64,000 nt of DNA from Acinetobacter calcoaceticus ANC 3811 (GTDB taxonomy: Bacteria > Pseudomonadota > Gammaproteobacteria > Pseudomonadales > Moraxellaceae): the NCBI RefSeq assembly GCF_000399665.1, contig NZ_KB976986.1, positions 248,001-312,000 on the forward strand, in the 5' to 3' direction. A model generated the notes under the pieces. That model made no database searches, was not told where the DNA came from, and saw only the letters and a list, made by a program, of their open reading frames with translations. Shown one piece after another: positions 20,468 to 30,531 of this stretch. A program made the position numbers and the translations under genes. Positions within the stretch are counted from its first letter, which is position 1. The number at the start of each line of letters is the position of its first letter.

Positions 20468-21397
20468 ATGTTAGATCAGCTTCGTGCGATGGGTGTTTTC
20501 GCTTGTGTGGTCGAAAAAAGTTCATTTAGTGGTGCTGCACGTGAATTAGGAATTACAACAAGCGCAGTGAGCCAACAGATTCGCTCGCTTGAAAATGAAA
20601 TGGATGTAACTCTATTACATCGCTCCACTCGTAAACTTAGTTTGACAGAAGCCGGACAGGCTTTTTTTTCAAGCTGTCAAGAGATGTTGGCGGCCGCTGA
20701 AAGGGGAAAAATCAGAATTAATGAATTGAGGGATGACTTAATCGGGGATTTGCGTATTGCAACAACTCCTGATTTAGCTGTTCAACACCTCATTCCTGCA
20801 TTATCTCACTGGATGTCGGCTCATCGCGGTTTATCTGTGCATTTCGAAGTTGGGCATCGCTATATCGATTTGATTGAAGAGCGAATTGATATTGCAGTCC
20901 GTATGAGTTCTACTCCGGTAGAAGAGAGTAGCTCTATTATTCCGATGGCTTTTGTAGATCAAATTTTGATTGCTTCTCCAAGTTATCTGAATCAGTCTAG
21001 TCCAATTGTGCATCCTAATGATTTAAAAGATCATGAGTTGTTGTCGATTAATGTCATGAATGACTCGCGCAATTTTACTTTTCAACATGTAAAAACAGGT
21101 GAAACCCTTAATATTGAAATGCAAAGCCGTTTGCAGAGCAATAATTTACAAGTTGCAAAAGCGTTATGTCAGCAAGGACATGGTATTGCACGAATTTTAT
21201 ATCTGGACGCTCAAAAAGAATTAAAAAATGGTTCTTTGATTGAACTCATACCAGATTGGAAATTACCAACGTTTACTTTGTATGCAGAGGTTGCCAAGCA
21301 TGAACAGCAGCCAATGAAAATTCAACGTTGCGTTGAAGCACTTAAACAATATTTTAGCCAGTTAGCAGGAGGTCGAGCGATTCAAATCGTTCGTTAA
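20468..21397 (+). CDS. LysR-family transcriptional regulator
   Basis: N-terminal winged helix-turn-helix (SFSGAARELGITTSAVSQQIRSLE, residues about 20-45) followed by a LysR effector-binding domain; 309 aa. ATG 20468 is chosen because GAGGAAACCT immediately precedes it; the longer TTG start at 20456 would consume that Shine-Dalgarno. The overall look is of the CrgA/AaeR-like group. No divergent target gene is adjacent, so its regulon cannot be read from context. It ends at a strong shared terminator. Confidence 0.85.
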   Translation: MLDQLRAMGVFACVVEKSSFSGAARELGITTSAVSQQIRSLENEMDVTLLHRSTRKLSLTEAGQAFFSSCQEMLAAAERGKIRINELRDDLIGDLRIATTPDLAVQHLIPALSHWMSAHRGLSVHFEVGHRYIDLIEERIDIAVRMSSTPVEESSSIIPMAFVDQILIASPSYLNQSSPIVHPNDLKDHELLSINVMNDSRNFTFQHVKTGETLNIEMQSRLQSNNLQVAKALCQQGHGIARILYLDAQKELKNGSLIELIPDWKLPTFTLYAEVAKHEQQPMKIQRCVEALKQYFSQLAGGRAIQIVR

Positions 21398-21417
21398 TTT
21401 TGCAAGTCTAAAAGTAA

Positions 21418-21447
21418 AAGGGCCTGTATTTTACAGGCCCTTTTTTT
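21418..21447. terminator. Bidirectional terminator
   Basis: GGGCCTGTA-ttt-TACAGGCCC followed by seven T on the plus strand, between the convergent LysR and Lon-like genes. Confidence 0.9.
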
Positions 21448-21448
21448 A

Positions 21449-24067
21449 TTACTTCTGTTTTAATGCGGCAACTTCTTCTGCATTTCCTTGTTGCAGATCA
21501 TTCGCAGTAAGTTCTTCATGCTTCTTAATTTTTTTCTTATTTTTCTTCTTCTTTTTTGGCTCTTCTTCAATTTCAGCACCATCTTCAATGGCTTGCCAAT
21601 ATTCAAGTTGTTCCATTACTGCTGCATAAATTGAATTTTTGCTGTATTTACCCTTTTTATCGAGTGTACCGACCGGACGAGCCATTAAAATTTCAAGTGC
21701 CTGATCAATCGTATCAATCGCGTGGATATGGAATTGACCGCTGCGAACAGCATCAATAACATCTTGACGTAGCATTAAATGCTGCATATTTTGACGAGGA
21801 ATAATGACACCTTGCTTACCTGTCAAACCTTGCAATTTACATGCATCATAGAAGCCTTCAATTTTTGCATTTACGCCACCAATTGGCTGAACTTGTCCTA
21901 ACTGGTTCATCGAGCCAGTAATCGCCCATGATTGATCAATTGGGATCTGGCTAATCGCAGAAATCAATGCTGAAAGCTCAGCAACAGTGGCACTATCACC
22001 ATCGACTTGACCATAGCTCTGTTCAAATGCAAGCGCAGCAGAGAAGTGCAAAATCTGTTCACGGCCAAAGTGAGCTTTCAAGAAGCTAGACATCAGCAAC
22101 ACGCCCTTAGCATGAAGTGAACCACCAAGTTCTACACTACGTTCAATATCAAGAATATCACCGCCACCTTGATAAACAGACGCCGTTAAACGTGAAGGCA
22201 AACCAAACTCAACATCTGCGTAATGAATCACGGAGAGGGCATTGATCTGACCTAAACGATATCCTGATGTTTCGATTAATTGTGTACCACGTGAAAGATC
22301 TTGCCAGTAAAGCTCTCTTAAATAGCCTAAGCGGTATTGGCGATGTTGTAGAGCTAGGTTGATATGCTGTTCAGTGACGATCTTATCTTCGCCTTTAAAC
22401 GCATGGTGGTGCGCTTCTCGGATGAGATCACCTAGAGTAGAGGCATGTAATGATAACGAGCTCTGATCTTCAGCTTGGCGGCTAGAATCAGTTAATAAAG
22501 CTGCTAAAGCACTACGATCAAATGGTAATAATTTATCGGCTTGTACATAGTCAGCAATTAACTGCATATAAGCTTGTTCATTTGCTTCATTGCGTTGAAG
22601 AGTATCGGTAAAATCTGCACGAATTTTAAAGACACTACCAAGTTCCGGTTCAACCTCTAAAATTTCATAATAAATTTCAGGCTCAGCCATTAATATCACT
22701 TTAATGTCGAGCGGAATTGCAGCTGGTTCAATCGAAATGCTACCTGTTAAAGTCAGCATGTGTTCGAGCGAAGATAATCTAAGCTGTCCAGATTTAAGCG
22801 CGCGTTTTAAACCTTGCCAAGCATAAGGTTGCTCTAGTAATTGCTCAGCTTCAAGCATTAAAAAGCCACCATTGGCTTGATGCAATGAACCCGGACGGAT
22901 CAAGGTGAAATCTGTGATAATTGTGCCGTTATGGGTGAGCTGTTCAACGTGGCCGAGTAAATTATAGTGTGTTGGAAAGTCTTCAAAAATAACAGGAGCA
23001 CCGCTATTTGGTTTATTTGCAACAATCACATTGGCTTGATAACGTGCAGGAACACGATTGAACATTGATGGAGCATAATCATCTTCATCTTGTTCTAAAA
23101 TCAGTTCCACATTATCAATAATATCTTGCGCATATTGTTTTAAGTAATCTTCAAGTCCTTTAACCTGACCATATTTATTTAAAATAAGTTCCATTCTTGG
23201 CATAACGACTTGCGTTGCAATATCTCGATTTAACACAGATACTTTGTCACGTGCATCGTCTTCTAAATCACCCAAATGTAGACCAAGGCGATCGAGCTTT
23301 TTATCCATATAGCGAATATTGGCAGCAATTTCCGCGCGTTGTTTACTATTTAACGCATCAATATCTGTTTGGGTAAGTTCTTGAACTTGATCGTCTTTGA
23401 CTTGTACAGGTACAAAGCCGTGTTTCTCATTACGGGAAATGAGTTTTAAATCGAGTTCTTCACCTTCTTTGGTCAGTTCAACAAGCGCTTGTTGTTGTAC
23501 ATCACCTGTTTCCTGACGGATACGTTCAATACGGTTGTGATAAGTCTCTGCACTAAAACGGCGTTCAAGTTGTTTTAAAATAATTTGCCAAGTTTGTTCA
23601 TGTGCCTGTTGAAACTTAGTACCTTGACCCGCTGGAAAGCGTAGGGCAATAGGTTGACGTGCTTGTTTGAAATTATAAACATACACCCAGTCATCAGGTG
23701 TTGGCATTGTTTTGGCATGCTGCTGTAACAAACGTTTGATCATCGTACGTTTGCCTAAACCAGCAGTTCCTACTGCAAAAATGTTATAGCCTGAGTAGGG
23801 TAAAGAAATTCCCGCCTCTACAGATGCTTTTGCACGATCTTGACCTAAAAAATTATTAAGAGGTTTGATGCGTTTTGTCGAAGCTGGAATTTTTTCAAAA
23901 TCTGGGATATGTGTAAGTTGTTCAGGTTTTAAAACGGTCTTATCTAAGGTCATTTTTATATCAGGTTTCTCAAAAGCTGAAGGAAATGCATTTACTGTGA
24001 CGTTTGTGGTGTTTGTTTTAGCGAGTGATAAAGTTGAAATAGTCACTTGATCAAGTTTTTGTGTCAC
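21449..24067 (-). CDS. Lon-like ATP-dependent protease (S16 family)
   Basis: 872-aa AAA+ protease related to the LonH/YcbZ group rather than classical Lon. A Walker A-like GTAGLGKR lies at about residues 100-107, followed by a long inserted helical region. The S16 protease domain has catalytic Ser692 in DGDSATVAEL and Lys735 in GGVNAKIEG. The last 40 residues are a Lys/Glu-rich charged tail. It is not next to clpP or clpX, and the divergent neighbour is ampG. Substrates cannot be inferred. Confidence 0.85.
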   Translation of the reverse strand: MTQKLDQVTISTLSLAKTNTTNVTVNAFPSAFEKPDIKMTLDKTVLKPEQLTHIPDFEKIPASTKRIKPLNNFLGQDRAKASVEAGISLPYSGYNIFAVGTAGLGKRTMIKRLLQQHAKTMPTPDDWVYVYNFKQARQPIALRFPAGQGTKFQQAHEQTWQIILKQLERRFSAETYHNRIERIRQETGDVQQQALVELTKEGEELDLKLISRNEKHGFVPVQVKDDQVQELTQTDIDALNSKQRAEIAANIRYMDKKLDRLGLHLGDLEDDARDKVSVLNRDIATQVVMPRMELILNKYGQVKGLEDYLKQYAQDIIDNVELILEQDEDDYAPSMFNRVPARYQANVIVANKPNSGAPVIFEDFPTHYNLLGHVEQLTHNGTIITDFTLIRPGSLHQANGGFLMLEAEQLLEQPYAWQGLKRALKSGQLRLSSLEHMLTLTGSISIEPAAIPLDIKVILMAEPEIYYEILEVEPELGSVFKIRADFTDTLQRNEANEQAYMQLIADYVQADKLLPFDRSALAALLTDSSRQAEDQSSLSLHASTLGDLIREAHHHAFKGEDKIVTEQHINLALQHRQYRLGYLRELYWQDLSRGTQLIETSGYRLGQINALSVIHYADVEFGLPSRLTASVYQGGGDILDIERSVELGGSLHAKGVLLMSSFLKAHFGREQILHFSAALAFEQSYGQVDGDSATVAELSALISAISQIPIDQSWAITGSMNQLGQVQPIGGVNAKIEGFYDACKLQGLTGKQGVIIPRQNMQHLMLRQDVIDAVRSGQFHIHAIDTIDQALEILMARPVGTLDKKGKYSKNSIYAAVMEQLEYWQAIEDGAEIEEEPKKKKKNKKKIKKHEELTANDLQQGNAEEVAALKQK

Positions 24068-24232
24068 TGTTGATATCCAGCAAAAGAAAACGAAGTTTGA
24101 AGCCTAAAGGTATACAGGTTTAGCATAAAATATCAAGCAAACTTGCGGTTTTTATCGCCAAACCCAAAATGTTTGCATAAAGAATCTTGAAAGCAATTGT
24201 AAGAAGAGTTTGAATAGGCACATTTATAATTT

Positions 24233-26419
24233 ATGGAAAATAAAAAACGAATGACCACACAAGCTTCGGGTTGGGTCTCGGCTTTTAAAGCATTTTTAGA
24301 TCGCCGTGCATTAATTATGCTATTTCTTGGTTTTTCTGCCGGAATTCCAATTTTATTAATTTTCTCTAGTCTCTCTTTATGGCTTGGAGAAGCAGGTATT
24401 GATAAAAGTGCAGTCACTTTTTTTAGCTGGGCGGCTCTAGGTTACTCTTTTAAGTTCGTTTGGGCTCCTCTCATTGATGAGTTACCTGTCCCTGTTTTAA
24501 CTAAAATGTTAGGCCGAAGACGCGCTTGGTTGTTGATTGCACAGTGTTTGATCATTCTGGCTATTTGTATTATGGCTTTCTCTGATCCTGCCTTAGGTCA
24601 GAGTTATCTTGTTCAAATGGCAGTAGGTGCGGTGTTGCTTGGTTTTTCAGCAGCAACACAAGATATTGTAATTGATGCCTACCGTATTGAATTAGCCGAA
24701 ACAGAAATGCAAACCGTGTTGGCATCTACCTATAATGCTGGTTATCGAATCGGAATGATCGTGGCCGGAGCGGGGGCATTATTTCTGGCTGCACATTTGG
24801 GAACTGCTAAAGGTAATTACATTTACGAAGCTTGGAAAATGACTTATTTAACCATGGCAGCGGTTATGTTAGTCGGTATTGTAACGACGTTACTCGTTCG
24901 TGAACCTCAGGTAAATCGCGTTTATAAAAACTATAAGAGTAGTGATTATTACCGCTTGGTGTTCGTGTTTTTTGTTGCCGTTATTTCATTTGTAGTTACC
25001 TATATTTATTCTGGACTGATTACAGATGCAATCTCGCAAGCTGGAAATATAAAAGACAACGCAGCATTATTTGGTCTAGAAGCTTTAAGATTTTTAACGG
25101 CCACAGCTTGTGCCATTTTTGTGGGTTATTTACTGGTTAAATTTGGTGTAGTTAATCAGCAAATGGCGAAAGAGACGTGGATTGCACCCATTTTAGATTT
25201 CTTTAAACGTTATGGTGTCAAACTCGCGTTAGTCTTACTACTTCTCATTGGTTTCTTCCGTATTTCAGACATTATTGCTGGTGTCATTTCCAATGTGTTT
25301 TATCAAGATCTTAACTTTAGCAAAGAAGAAATTGCCGAAGCAGTCAAAATCTATGGCGTCTTATTCAGTTTAGTTGGTGGGTTCTTAGGCGGGCTTTTAG
25401 CACAGCGCATAAACATTATGAAGCTTATGTTTGTGGGTGCCGTTTTAGCAAGTTCTACAAATTTAATTTTTATTGGACTGGTAAAATCTGGTCAGCCATT
25501 AGATATGGTTGATGTAAAAGTTGGCAGTCAAAGCTATCAGGTTAAACCAGATGAAGTAGGTTTATGGAAATTAGAAGTTCCAAGTTCTGCTTTTAGCGGA
25601 ACAAAACAAATTGAAGTAAAGGCTGCTTATGCTACACAAAATACTGTGCCGCCTGTAGTACGTACTCAGCCGTTACTCACTACTGAATTGGCAAAATCAC
25701 CTCTACAAATTTTACCTGTCATGGGAAATGATCAGGTTTCATTGAAAGAGGGAGAGGGAAGTGTTGTTGTTCGAGGCCAATACTTTGGACAAGCTTTAAC
25801 TTCCGCACAAAAAATTATAATTAGCCTTGATGGGCAAAATTTTGATGCAAAAATGACTGACCAAAAAGGTGTTTTTAGTGCAGCAATTGATGCGAAAAAA
25901 TTAGTGGCATCAACCAGTAAAAAGCTTGATGTAGCTGTAGTAGAAGGCGAACAGAAAATACTTTCTGCATCTCATCCATATGCAGTGAGCGCAAATCTAA
26001 AAGCGACAAGTGAATTAGATGTGAATATTGAGCCACTACCTTACATCGATCCACTCTCTAGCCAGTCAGTTGAAATTAGCGGTAAGGTAATTAAACCATA
26101 TAGTTCTTTATGGCTTTATTTTGCAATTATTGTCGACAACTTGGCTTCTGGCTTGGCTGGTGCAGCATTTATTGCCTTCCTTTCAAGTTTAACGAGTGTT
26201 TCATTTACAGCTGTTCAATATGCGATCTTTAGTTCACTCATGACGCTCACACCAAAACTTTTGGGTGGATATTCAGGTACCATAGTGAGTAATATTGGCT
26301 ATCCAAAGTTCTTTTTGATGACCACTCTTATTGGTATTCCAATCTTGATTTTAGTCGTTTGGGTTGGAAAGCTTCTAAAAGATCATCAAACACATGAATC
26401 AGAAAAGGCAGGTGAATAA
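24233..26419 (+). CDS. ampG: AmpG-type muropeptide permease with periplasmic insert
   Basis: MFS-type permease that brings anhydro-muropeptides back into the cytoplasm for cell-wall recycling. The N-terminal helices match AmpG ([47 protein letters not shown]). At 728 aa it is about 240 residues longer than E. coli AmpG. The extra length is mostly a hydrophilic, beta-rich stretch at about residues 418-620, between two helices of the C-terminal half. The last helices ([25 protein letters not shown]...) are intact. gloA starts 2 bp after the stop. Confidence 0.85.
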   Translation: MENKKRMTTQASGWVSAFKAFLDRRALIMLFLGFSAGIPILLIFSSLSLWLGEAGIDKSAVTFFSWAALGYSFKFVWAPLIDELPVPVLTKMLGRRRAWLLIAQCLIILAICIMAFSDPALGQSYLVQMAVGAVLLGFSAATQDIVIDAYRIELAETEMQTVLASTYNAGYRIGMIVAGAGALFLAAHLGTAKGNYIYEAWKMTYLTMAAVMLVGIVTTLLVREPQVNRVYKNYKSSDYYRLVFVFFVAVISFVVTYIYSGLITDAISQAGNIKDNAALFGLEALRFLTATACAIFVGYLLVKFGVVNQQMAKETWIAPILDFFKRYGVKLALVLLLLIGFFRISDIIAGVISNVFYQDLNFSKEEIAEAVKIYGVLFSLVGGFLGGLLAQRINIMKLMFVGAVLASSTNLIFIGLVKSGQPLDMVDVKVGSQSYQVKPDEVGLWKLEVPSSAFSGTKQIEVKAAYATQNTVPPVVRTQPLLTTELAKSPLQILPVMGNDQVSLKEGEGSVVVRGQYFGQALTSAQKIIISLDGQNFDAKMTDQKGVFSAAIDAKKLVASTSKKLDVAVVEGEQKILSASHPYAVSANLKATSELDVNIEPLPYIDPLSSQSVEISGKVIKPYSSLWLYFAIIVDNLASGLAGAAFIAFLSSLTSVSFTAVQYAIFSSLMTLTPKLLGGYSGTIVSNIGYPKFFLMTTLIGIPILILVVWVGKLLKDHQTHESEKAGE

Positions 26420-26421
26420 AC

Positions 26422-26823
26422 ATGCGAATGCTTCATACAATGTTGCGAGTAGGCAATTTAGAACAATCTTTAAAGTTCTATATCGAAGTATTAGGAATGA
26501 AGTTACTTCGTAAGCGTGATTATGAAGAAGGGCGTTTTACACTGGCATTTGTTGGTTATGGTGATGAAGAAACCAATACTGTGCTTGAGCTTACCCATAA
26601 CTGGGATACATCAAGTTATGAGTTAGGTAATGCCTATGGTCATATTGCCATTGGCGTTGATGATGCCTATAAAGCGTGTGAAGAAATTAAAGCACGTGGC
26701 GGTAAAGTCGTTCGTGAAGCTGGCCCAATGAAAGGCGGTGTTACCGTTATTGCATTTGTTGAAGATCCAGATGGTTATAAAGTCGAATTGATTCAACAAG
26801 ATGCTAATGCCAAAAATAACTAA
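26422..26823 (+). CDS. gloA: Lactoylglutathione lyase (glyoxalase I)
   Basis: Converts the methylglyoxal-glutathione hemithioacetal to S-lactoylglutathione. 133 aa, close to E. coli GloA throughout ([41 protein letters not shown]). The metal ligands are visible: His5, the Glu in [10 protein letters not shown], the His in YGHIAIGV and the Glu in KVELIQ. It is probably co-transcribed with ampG. An imperfect terminator follows. Confidence 0.95.
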   Translation: MRMLHTMLRVGNLEQSLKFYIEVLGMKLLRKRDYEEGRFTLAFVGYGDEETNTVLELTHNWDTSSYELGNAYGHIAIGVDDAYKACEEIKARGGKVVREAGPMKGGVTVIAFVEDPDGYKVELIQQDANAKNN

Positions 26824-26879
26824 AAATTGACTATGACGCTTTAAGATTTAGGTCTTAAAAGTCTAGCTTTATTTTTTTA

Positions 26880-26933
26880 GCCCAGTATGATGAACGCTTG
26901 ACCAAATGGTCAATTTATCAGCTGGGTTTTTTA
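26880..26933 (+). terminator. Probable terminator after gloA
   Basis: Long imperfect hairpin with outer arms GCCCAG / CTGGG and inner arms TTGACC-aaat-GGTCAA, followed by six T. Confidence 0.65.
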
Positions 26934-26962
26934 TTTATCTAAAATAATCATAGGATGTGGCT

Positions 26963-27928
26963 ATGTTGAAGTTATTGGCACTTGATCGATTTACAGTTTT
27001 GTTAGTTGGAATGGTACTACTAGCAACATTTTTTCCAGTCAGTGGTCAAGCAGCGCAATATTTCAATACACTGACCACAGTCGCTATTGCAGTTTTATTC
27101 TTTTTGCATGGTGCAAAGCTGTCTCGTGAGGCTGTAATTGAAGGCGTTTTGCATTGGAAAATGCATTTACTTGTATTCGCATTTACTTTTTTTGTTTTCC
27201 CCTTGCTTGGTTTGTTAGCTAAACCGATTCTGTTGCCTCTACTTGGTCAGCAGCTGTACTGGGGTTTTTTGTTTATGTGCTTTTTACCCTCTACGGTTCA
27301 ATCTTCTATTGCATTCACATCAGTTGCAAAAGGGAATGTGGCAGGAGCGGTCTGTAGCGCATCTTTTTCAAATTTGATTGGTATGTTTATTACACCAGTG
27401 TTGGTGAGCTTTTTTATTTTAGGCCAAAGCCAACATGGGTTCGATCCGACTTCTTCAATTATACAAATTACATTGCTGTTGTTAGTGCCATTTATTTTAG
27501 GGCAAATATTACGTCCTTATATTTTCCCTTATATGGCAAAAGTTCCGAGTATTGTTAAAGCATTCGATCAAGGTTCAATTTTGATGGTGGTGTATGGCGC
27601 ATTTAGTGGGGCAGTGGTCGCAGGGCTTTGGCATCAGGTGAACTGGAAAACCTTACTTATTTTAGTGGTTGCTTGTTCAGTTCTTTTAACCATCATTATG
27701 CTATTAGCACTGTATCTACCGCGTGCTTTTGGATTTAACCGAGCAGATCAAGTTACGGTTTTCTTTTGCAGCTCAAAAAAGACGCTGGCAAGTGGTGTAC
27801 CAATGGCGCAAATCTTATTTATTGGCCAGCCTTTAGGCATGATTGTGTTACCTATTATGATCTTTCACCAAATCCAATTAATGGTTTGCGGGGTCATTGC
27901 AAATTACTGGGCTAAATCTAAAGATTAA
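26963..27928 (+). CDS. Bile acid:sodium symporter-like (YfeH/P7-type) transporter
   Basis: 321-aa inner-membrane protein with about nine or ten hydrophobic helices. It belongs to the SBF-like group (FLPSTVQSSIAFTSVAKGNVAGAVCSAS and FFCSSKKTLASGVPMA are typical crossover motifs). ATG 26963 is preferred over GTG 26957 because AGGA lies at a good distance. The substrate is unknown; bile acid transport is only a family name here. Confidence 0.8.
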   Translation: MLKLLALDRFTVLLVGMVLLATFFPVSGQAAQYFNTLTTVAIAVLFFLHGAKLSREAVIEGVLHWKMHLLVFAFTFFVFPLLGLLAKPILLPLLGQQLYWGFLFMCFLPSTVQSSIAFTSVAKGNVAGAVCSASFSNLIGMFITPVLVSFFILGQSQHGFDPTSSIIQITLLLLVPFILGQILRPYIFPYMAKVPSIVKAFDQGSILMVVYGAFSGAVVAGLWHQVNWKTLLILVVACSVLLTIIMLLALYLPRAFGFNRADQVTVFFCSSKKTLASGVPMAQILFIGQPLGMIVLPIMIFHQIQLMVCGVIANYWAKSKD

Positions 27929-27958
27929 TTCGCAAATAAAAATTATTTGACGTATAAT
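27929..27958 (+). promoter_or_regulatory. Probable rpmE promoter
   Basis: TATAAT at 27953-27958 with TTCGCA 18 bp upstream. It would give a leader of about 157 nt before rpmE. Confidence 0.5.
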
Positions 27959-27965
27959 CTTGTCC

Positions 27966-28115
27966 ACTTGTTGTGCTTAGCTCTAACCCTAGGGGTTTCG
28001 GTGAGCCAAAAGAATGGTCTGTTGTGGTGTTGATCTGCTCATTTTGAGCTTTCCTCGATTTATTTTGAGAGTGATCAATTGCGATAACAGCTTAAGCCTT
28101 TCTAAATTAGGAGTA
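27966..28115 (+). promoter_or_regulatory. Candidate structured leader of rpmE
   Basis: Nested stem: GCTC (27980-27983) pairs with GAGC (28003-28006), enclosing AACCC-tag-GGGTT. A second short hairpin GCTC-atttt-GAGC lies near 28037-28049. Ribosomal protein L31 leaders that autoregulate rpmE are known in several bacterial groups; whether this is one is inference. Confidence 0.35.
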
Positions 28116-28122
28116 ATCGACG

Positions 28123-28347
28123 ATGCGCGCCGATATTCACCCAAAATATGCAACATTAGTAGCAACTTGTTCTTGCGGTAACGTAATCGAAACTCGTTCT
28201 GCTTTAGGTAAAGACACTATCTACCTTGACGTATGTTCAGCTTGCCACCCTTTCTACACTGGTAAGCAAAAGAATGTAGACACTGGTGGTCGTATCGACA
28301 AATTCAAACAACGTTTTTCTGGTATGTCTCGCACTATCAAGCGTTAA
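28123..28347 (+). CDS. rpmE: 50S ribosomal protein L31 (zinc-binding type)
   Basis: Ribosomal protein of the large subunit, 74 aa. The cysteine pattern (CSCG ... [12 protein letters not shown]) marks the zinc-containing RpmE form rather than the zinc-free paralogue. TAGGAG precedes the ATG. A strong terminator follows. Confidence 0.97.
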   Translation: MRADIHPKYATLVATCSCGNVIETRSALGKDTIYLDVCSACHPFYTGKQKNVDTGGRIDKFKQRFSGMSRTIKR

Positions 28348-28360
28348 TACTGAAAAACGA

Positions 28361-28394
28361 AACAAAAAACGGGCTTTATGCCCGTTTTTTGTTT
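28361..28394. terminator. Bidirectional terminator after rpmE
   Basis: Arms AAACAAAAAACGGGC / GCCCGTTTTTTGTTT with a 5-nt loop, between convergent rpmE and the FimX-like gene. Confidence 0.92.
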
Positions 28395-28410
28395 ATGAAC
28401 GACAAGACCA

Positions 28411-30531
28411 TTATTGGTCTTGTACATCTGTTAAGCGATCAAGTTTTTTCTGGAAATAGCGACCTTGTAAGAAACGTGCTTCCACATTCCAAGCGTTCGC
28501 AAATAAGTTCATATCATTAAGATCTGCAAGTAAAATCCCCACAGGTTTTACAGTCAAGTAATTCAGAATTTTTTCCTGTAATTGCGATAACCCAACGTCT
28601 GAGTTTAATAGCTCTGTCTTCTTCGATTGCAATTTTAAATATTGAACATCAAGTTGTTGCAATATCGATTCACTATACATAGAAGATGTGAAATCCCGAA
28701 TTGAAATTTCTGCGCCGTGTTGACGTAGGCGGGCTATAAGCTGCTGCGCAATTGCAAGGTGTGGCTGAATCGCTTGCTCTGAAAATTGTAAAATCAACGG
28801 GCTTTCTTGCTTACTACCAATAATGGTGAGTAATTTCGAAATGAGTTCAGGAGCTGATTTATCTTTGAGTAAGATATCAATATTCAAGTTAATAATCAGC
28901 TTAGCTTTCGGGTACTGGGTAATGAAATTATGTAGTTGCTTGCAAGCCTCGACCAAAATCCAACGGTCTAATTGAATAGAAAGTTCGCTATCATCTCTTA
29001 ATGCGACTAAATCATTTAAATCATGCCACTGTTCATCTGCAATAAAACCGCTAGTCACTTCGTAGTTATGGGTTTCTTGATCATGCTTATCATAAATCTG
29101 TTGATATTTTAAATGAATTTCACCCCGTGCTAGCTGTTGCTTTAATTGCTGCAATAGCGGTGACTGCACAGGAGCATCAACCTGTTGAAGGCTTAAATCA
29201 AGTGACAGAGAAGAGCGTTCAGAAGAGATAATATCGATTGTTGGAGTTAACTCAATTTCTGACTTTGCCTTAGGTAGCTCTTGCTGATTTGTTTGATCAA
29301 TAAGCTTTGCAAAGTTAGTTTCATTTAACTGTTCAGTAATTTCGGCATAACTCAGTTTGAATTGTACTGAGTAATTAAGTTCATCAATCGTTAATAAATG
29401 CTCTTTTTGCAAACTTTGCAGACTAGCCAATTGAGAGTTAAGGACTGTACTGTTTTCGGCTTGCAAGACCCCAAGATATGCTCCAAGTTCAAGATTGAAA
29501 ATCGGCATTTGAGCCTGTTCTTTCAGAAAGTTTTGCAGCTGATTAAAATATTGTCCAGGCGTTTGCCAATCTAGTTGAAACACACGTTCCGGGCAGTGAT
29601 TTAATCTAAATAAAACCAATGCATTTGCTTGAGCAGGGTGTGTCGATACATGTCGATTAATCTGTTGCCAAGGCGCAATTGTCCCGTAACTCTTTTCAGA
29701 AAAAACTGTATTTGCAGGTGTTTGTAAATCCAGTTGGTAGTCAATAGTTAACTGTACGGCATCTTCTTCCTGACTAGGAATAAATTCAAGTTTTAAAGCA
29801 TTATTACCTGAAATTGCTGCATGCTGACTCTGGATTTCAAAACGAGCCTGATCAAATTGACCTAATGAAATTTTCTTAAATCTTTGTTTAAAAATATTTA
29901 AATCATTGGGTTGTAAAACATCTAAGATGGGCAGGCCAATAATCTCTTCTTCTTGCTTAAAGCCAAAGAGATTGAGATATTCAGTATTTGCCTTAACGTG
30001 CATGCCTTCTTGAAAAAGGGCAACTGCTTTATGGCTGTTATTGACCAATGTTTGTGTATGAGAATGAATAGTTTCTAGTTCATTGGTCAGACGTTGCTCG
30101 GTTTGCAATAAATGGCTATATGACAAGGTTCGAATAAGCGTGATATAAAAATAATCTAATGGCTCTAATGGAGCTACATCATAAATACCTTTATGAATAT
30201 ACGCTTGATATTGCTGTGGTTGATAATCTTCAGGTTGCAATAATAAAACAGGTAAATGTGGCTGCTCAGATGCTTGAATAAGGGAGAGGGTTTGTTCAAT
30301 TTTTAGGTCATAAGCACGACCAAAAATAATAGCATCCCAAGGCGTATTTAACTGTTTCTCGAAACTTTTTAGATCATCAAGCAGTAAAGCATGAACTTGA
30401 TAATTATTCCCCAATAATAAATTTAAAATCTGGTTATAACGTAGCTGGTTGTCATCAATAATGAGTAAACGTGTTTCAGTACGTTTTAACTTTTTAGATA
30501 ATAAAGAGTTTCTCACTTTAGTGCTTCCCAT
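28411..30531 (-). CDS. FimX-like protein (REC-PAS-degenerate GGDEF-degenerate EAL)
   Basis: 706 aa. Domains in order: a receiver-like fold at about 20-145 (RLLIIDDN; phosphorylation site unclear), PAS at about 155-270, a degenerate GGDEF region at about 290-400 and an EAL-type domain at about 455-695. The EAL triad is replaced (YEVTSG) and the usual DD metal motif reads RDFTSS, so it is unlikely to be an active phosphodiesterase. More likely it is a c-di-GMP sensor like Pseudomonas FimX, which promotes type IV pilus assembly. The start overlaps the PilZ-like gene by 19 bp. Confidence 0.75.
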   Translation of the reverse strand: MGSTKVRNSLLSKKLKRTETRLLIIDDNQLRYNQILNLLLGNNYQVHALLLDDLKSFEKQLNTPWDAIIFGRAYDLKIEQTLSLIQASEQPHLPVLLLQPEDYQPQQYQAYIHKGIYDVAPLEPLDYFYITLIRTLSYSHLLQTEQRLTNELETIHSHTQTLVNNSHKAVALFQEGMHVKANTEYLNLFGFKQEEEIIGLPILDVLQPNDLNIFKQRFKKISLGQFDQARFEIQSQHAAISGNNALKLEFIPSQEEDAVQLTIDYQLDLQTPANTVFSEKSYGTIAPWQQINRHVSTHPAQANALVLFRLNHCPERVFQLDWQTPGQYFNQLQNFLKEQAQMPIFNLELGAYLGVLQAENSTVLNSQLASLQSLQKEHLLTIDELNYSVQFKLSYAEITEQLNETNFAKLIDQTNQQELPKAKSEIELTPTIDIISSERSSLSLDLSLQQVDAPVQSPLLQQLKQQLARGEIHLKYQQIYDKHDQETHNYEVTSGFIADEQWHDLNDLVALRDDSELSIQLDRWILVEACKQLHNFITQYPKAKLIINLNIDILLKDKSAPELISKLLTIIGSKQESPLILQFSEQAIQPHLAIAQQLIARLRQHGAEISIRDFTSSMYSESILQQLDVQYLKLQSKKTELLNSDVGLSQLQEKILNYLTVKPVGILLADLNDMNLFANAWNVEARFLQGRYFQKKLDRLTDVQDQ

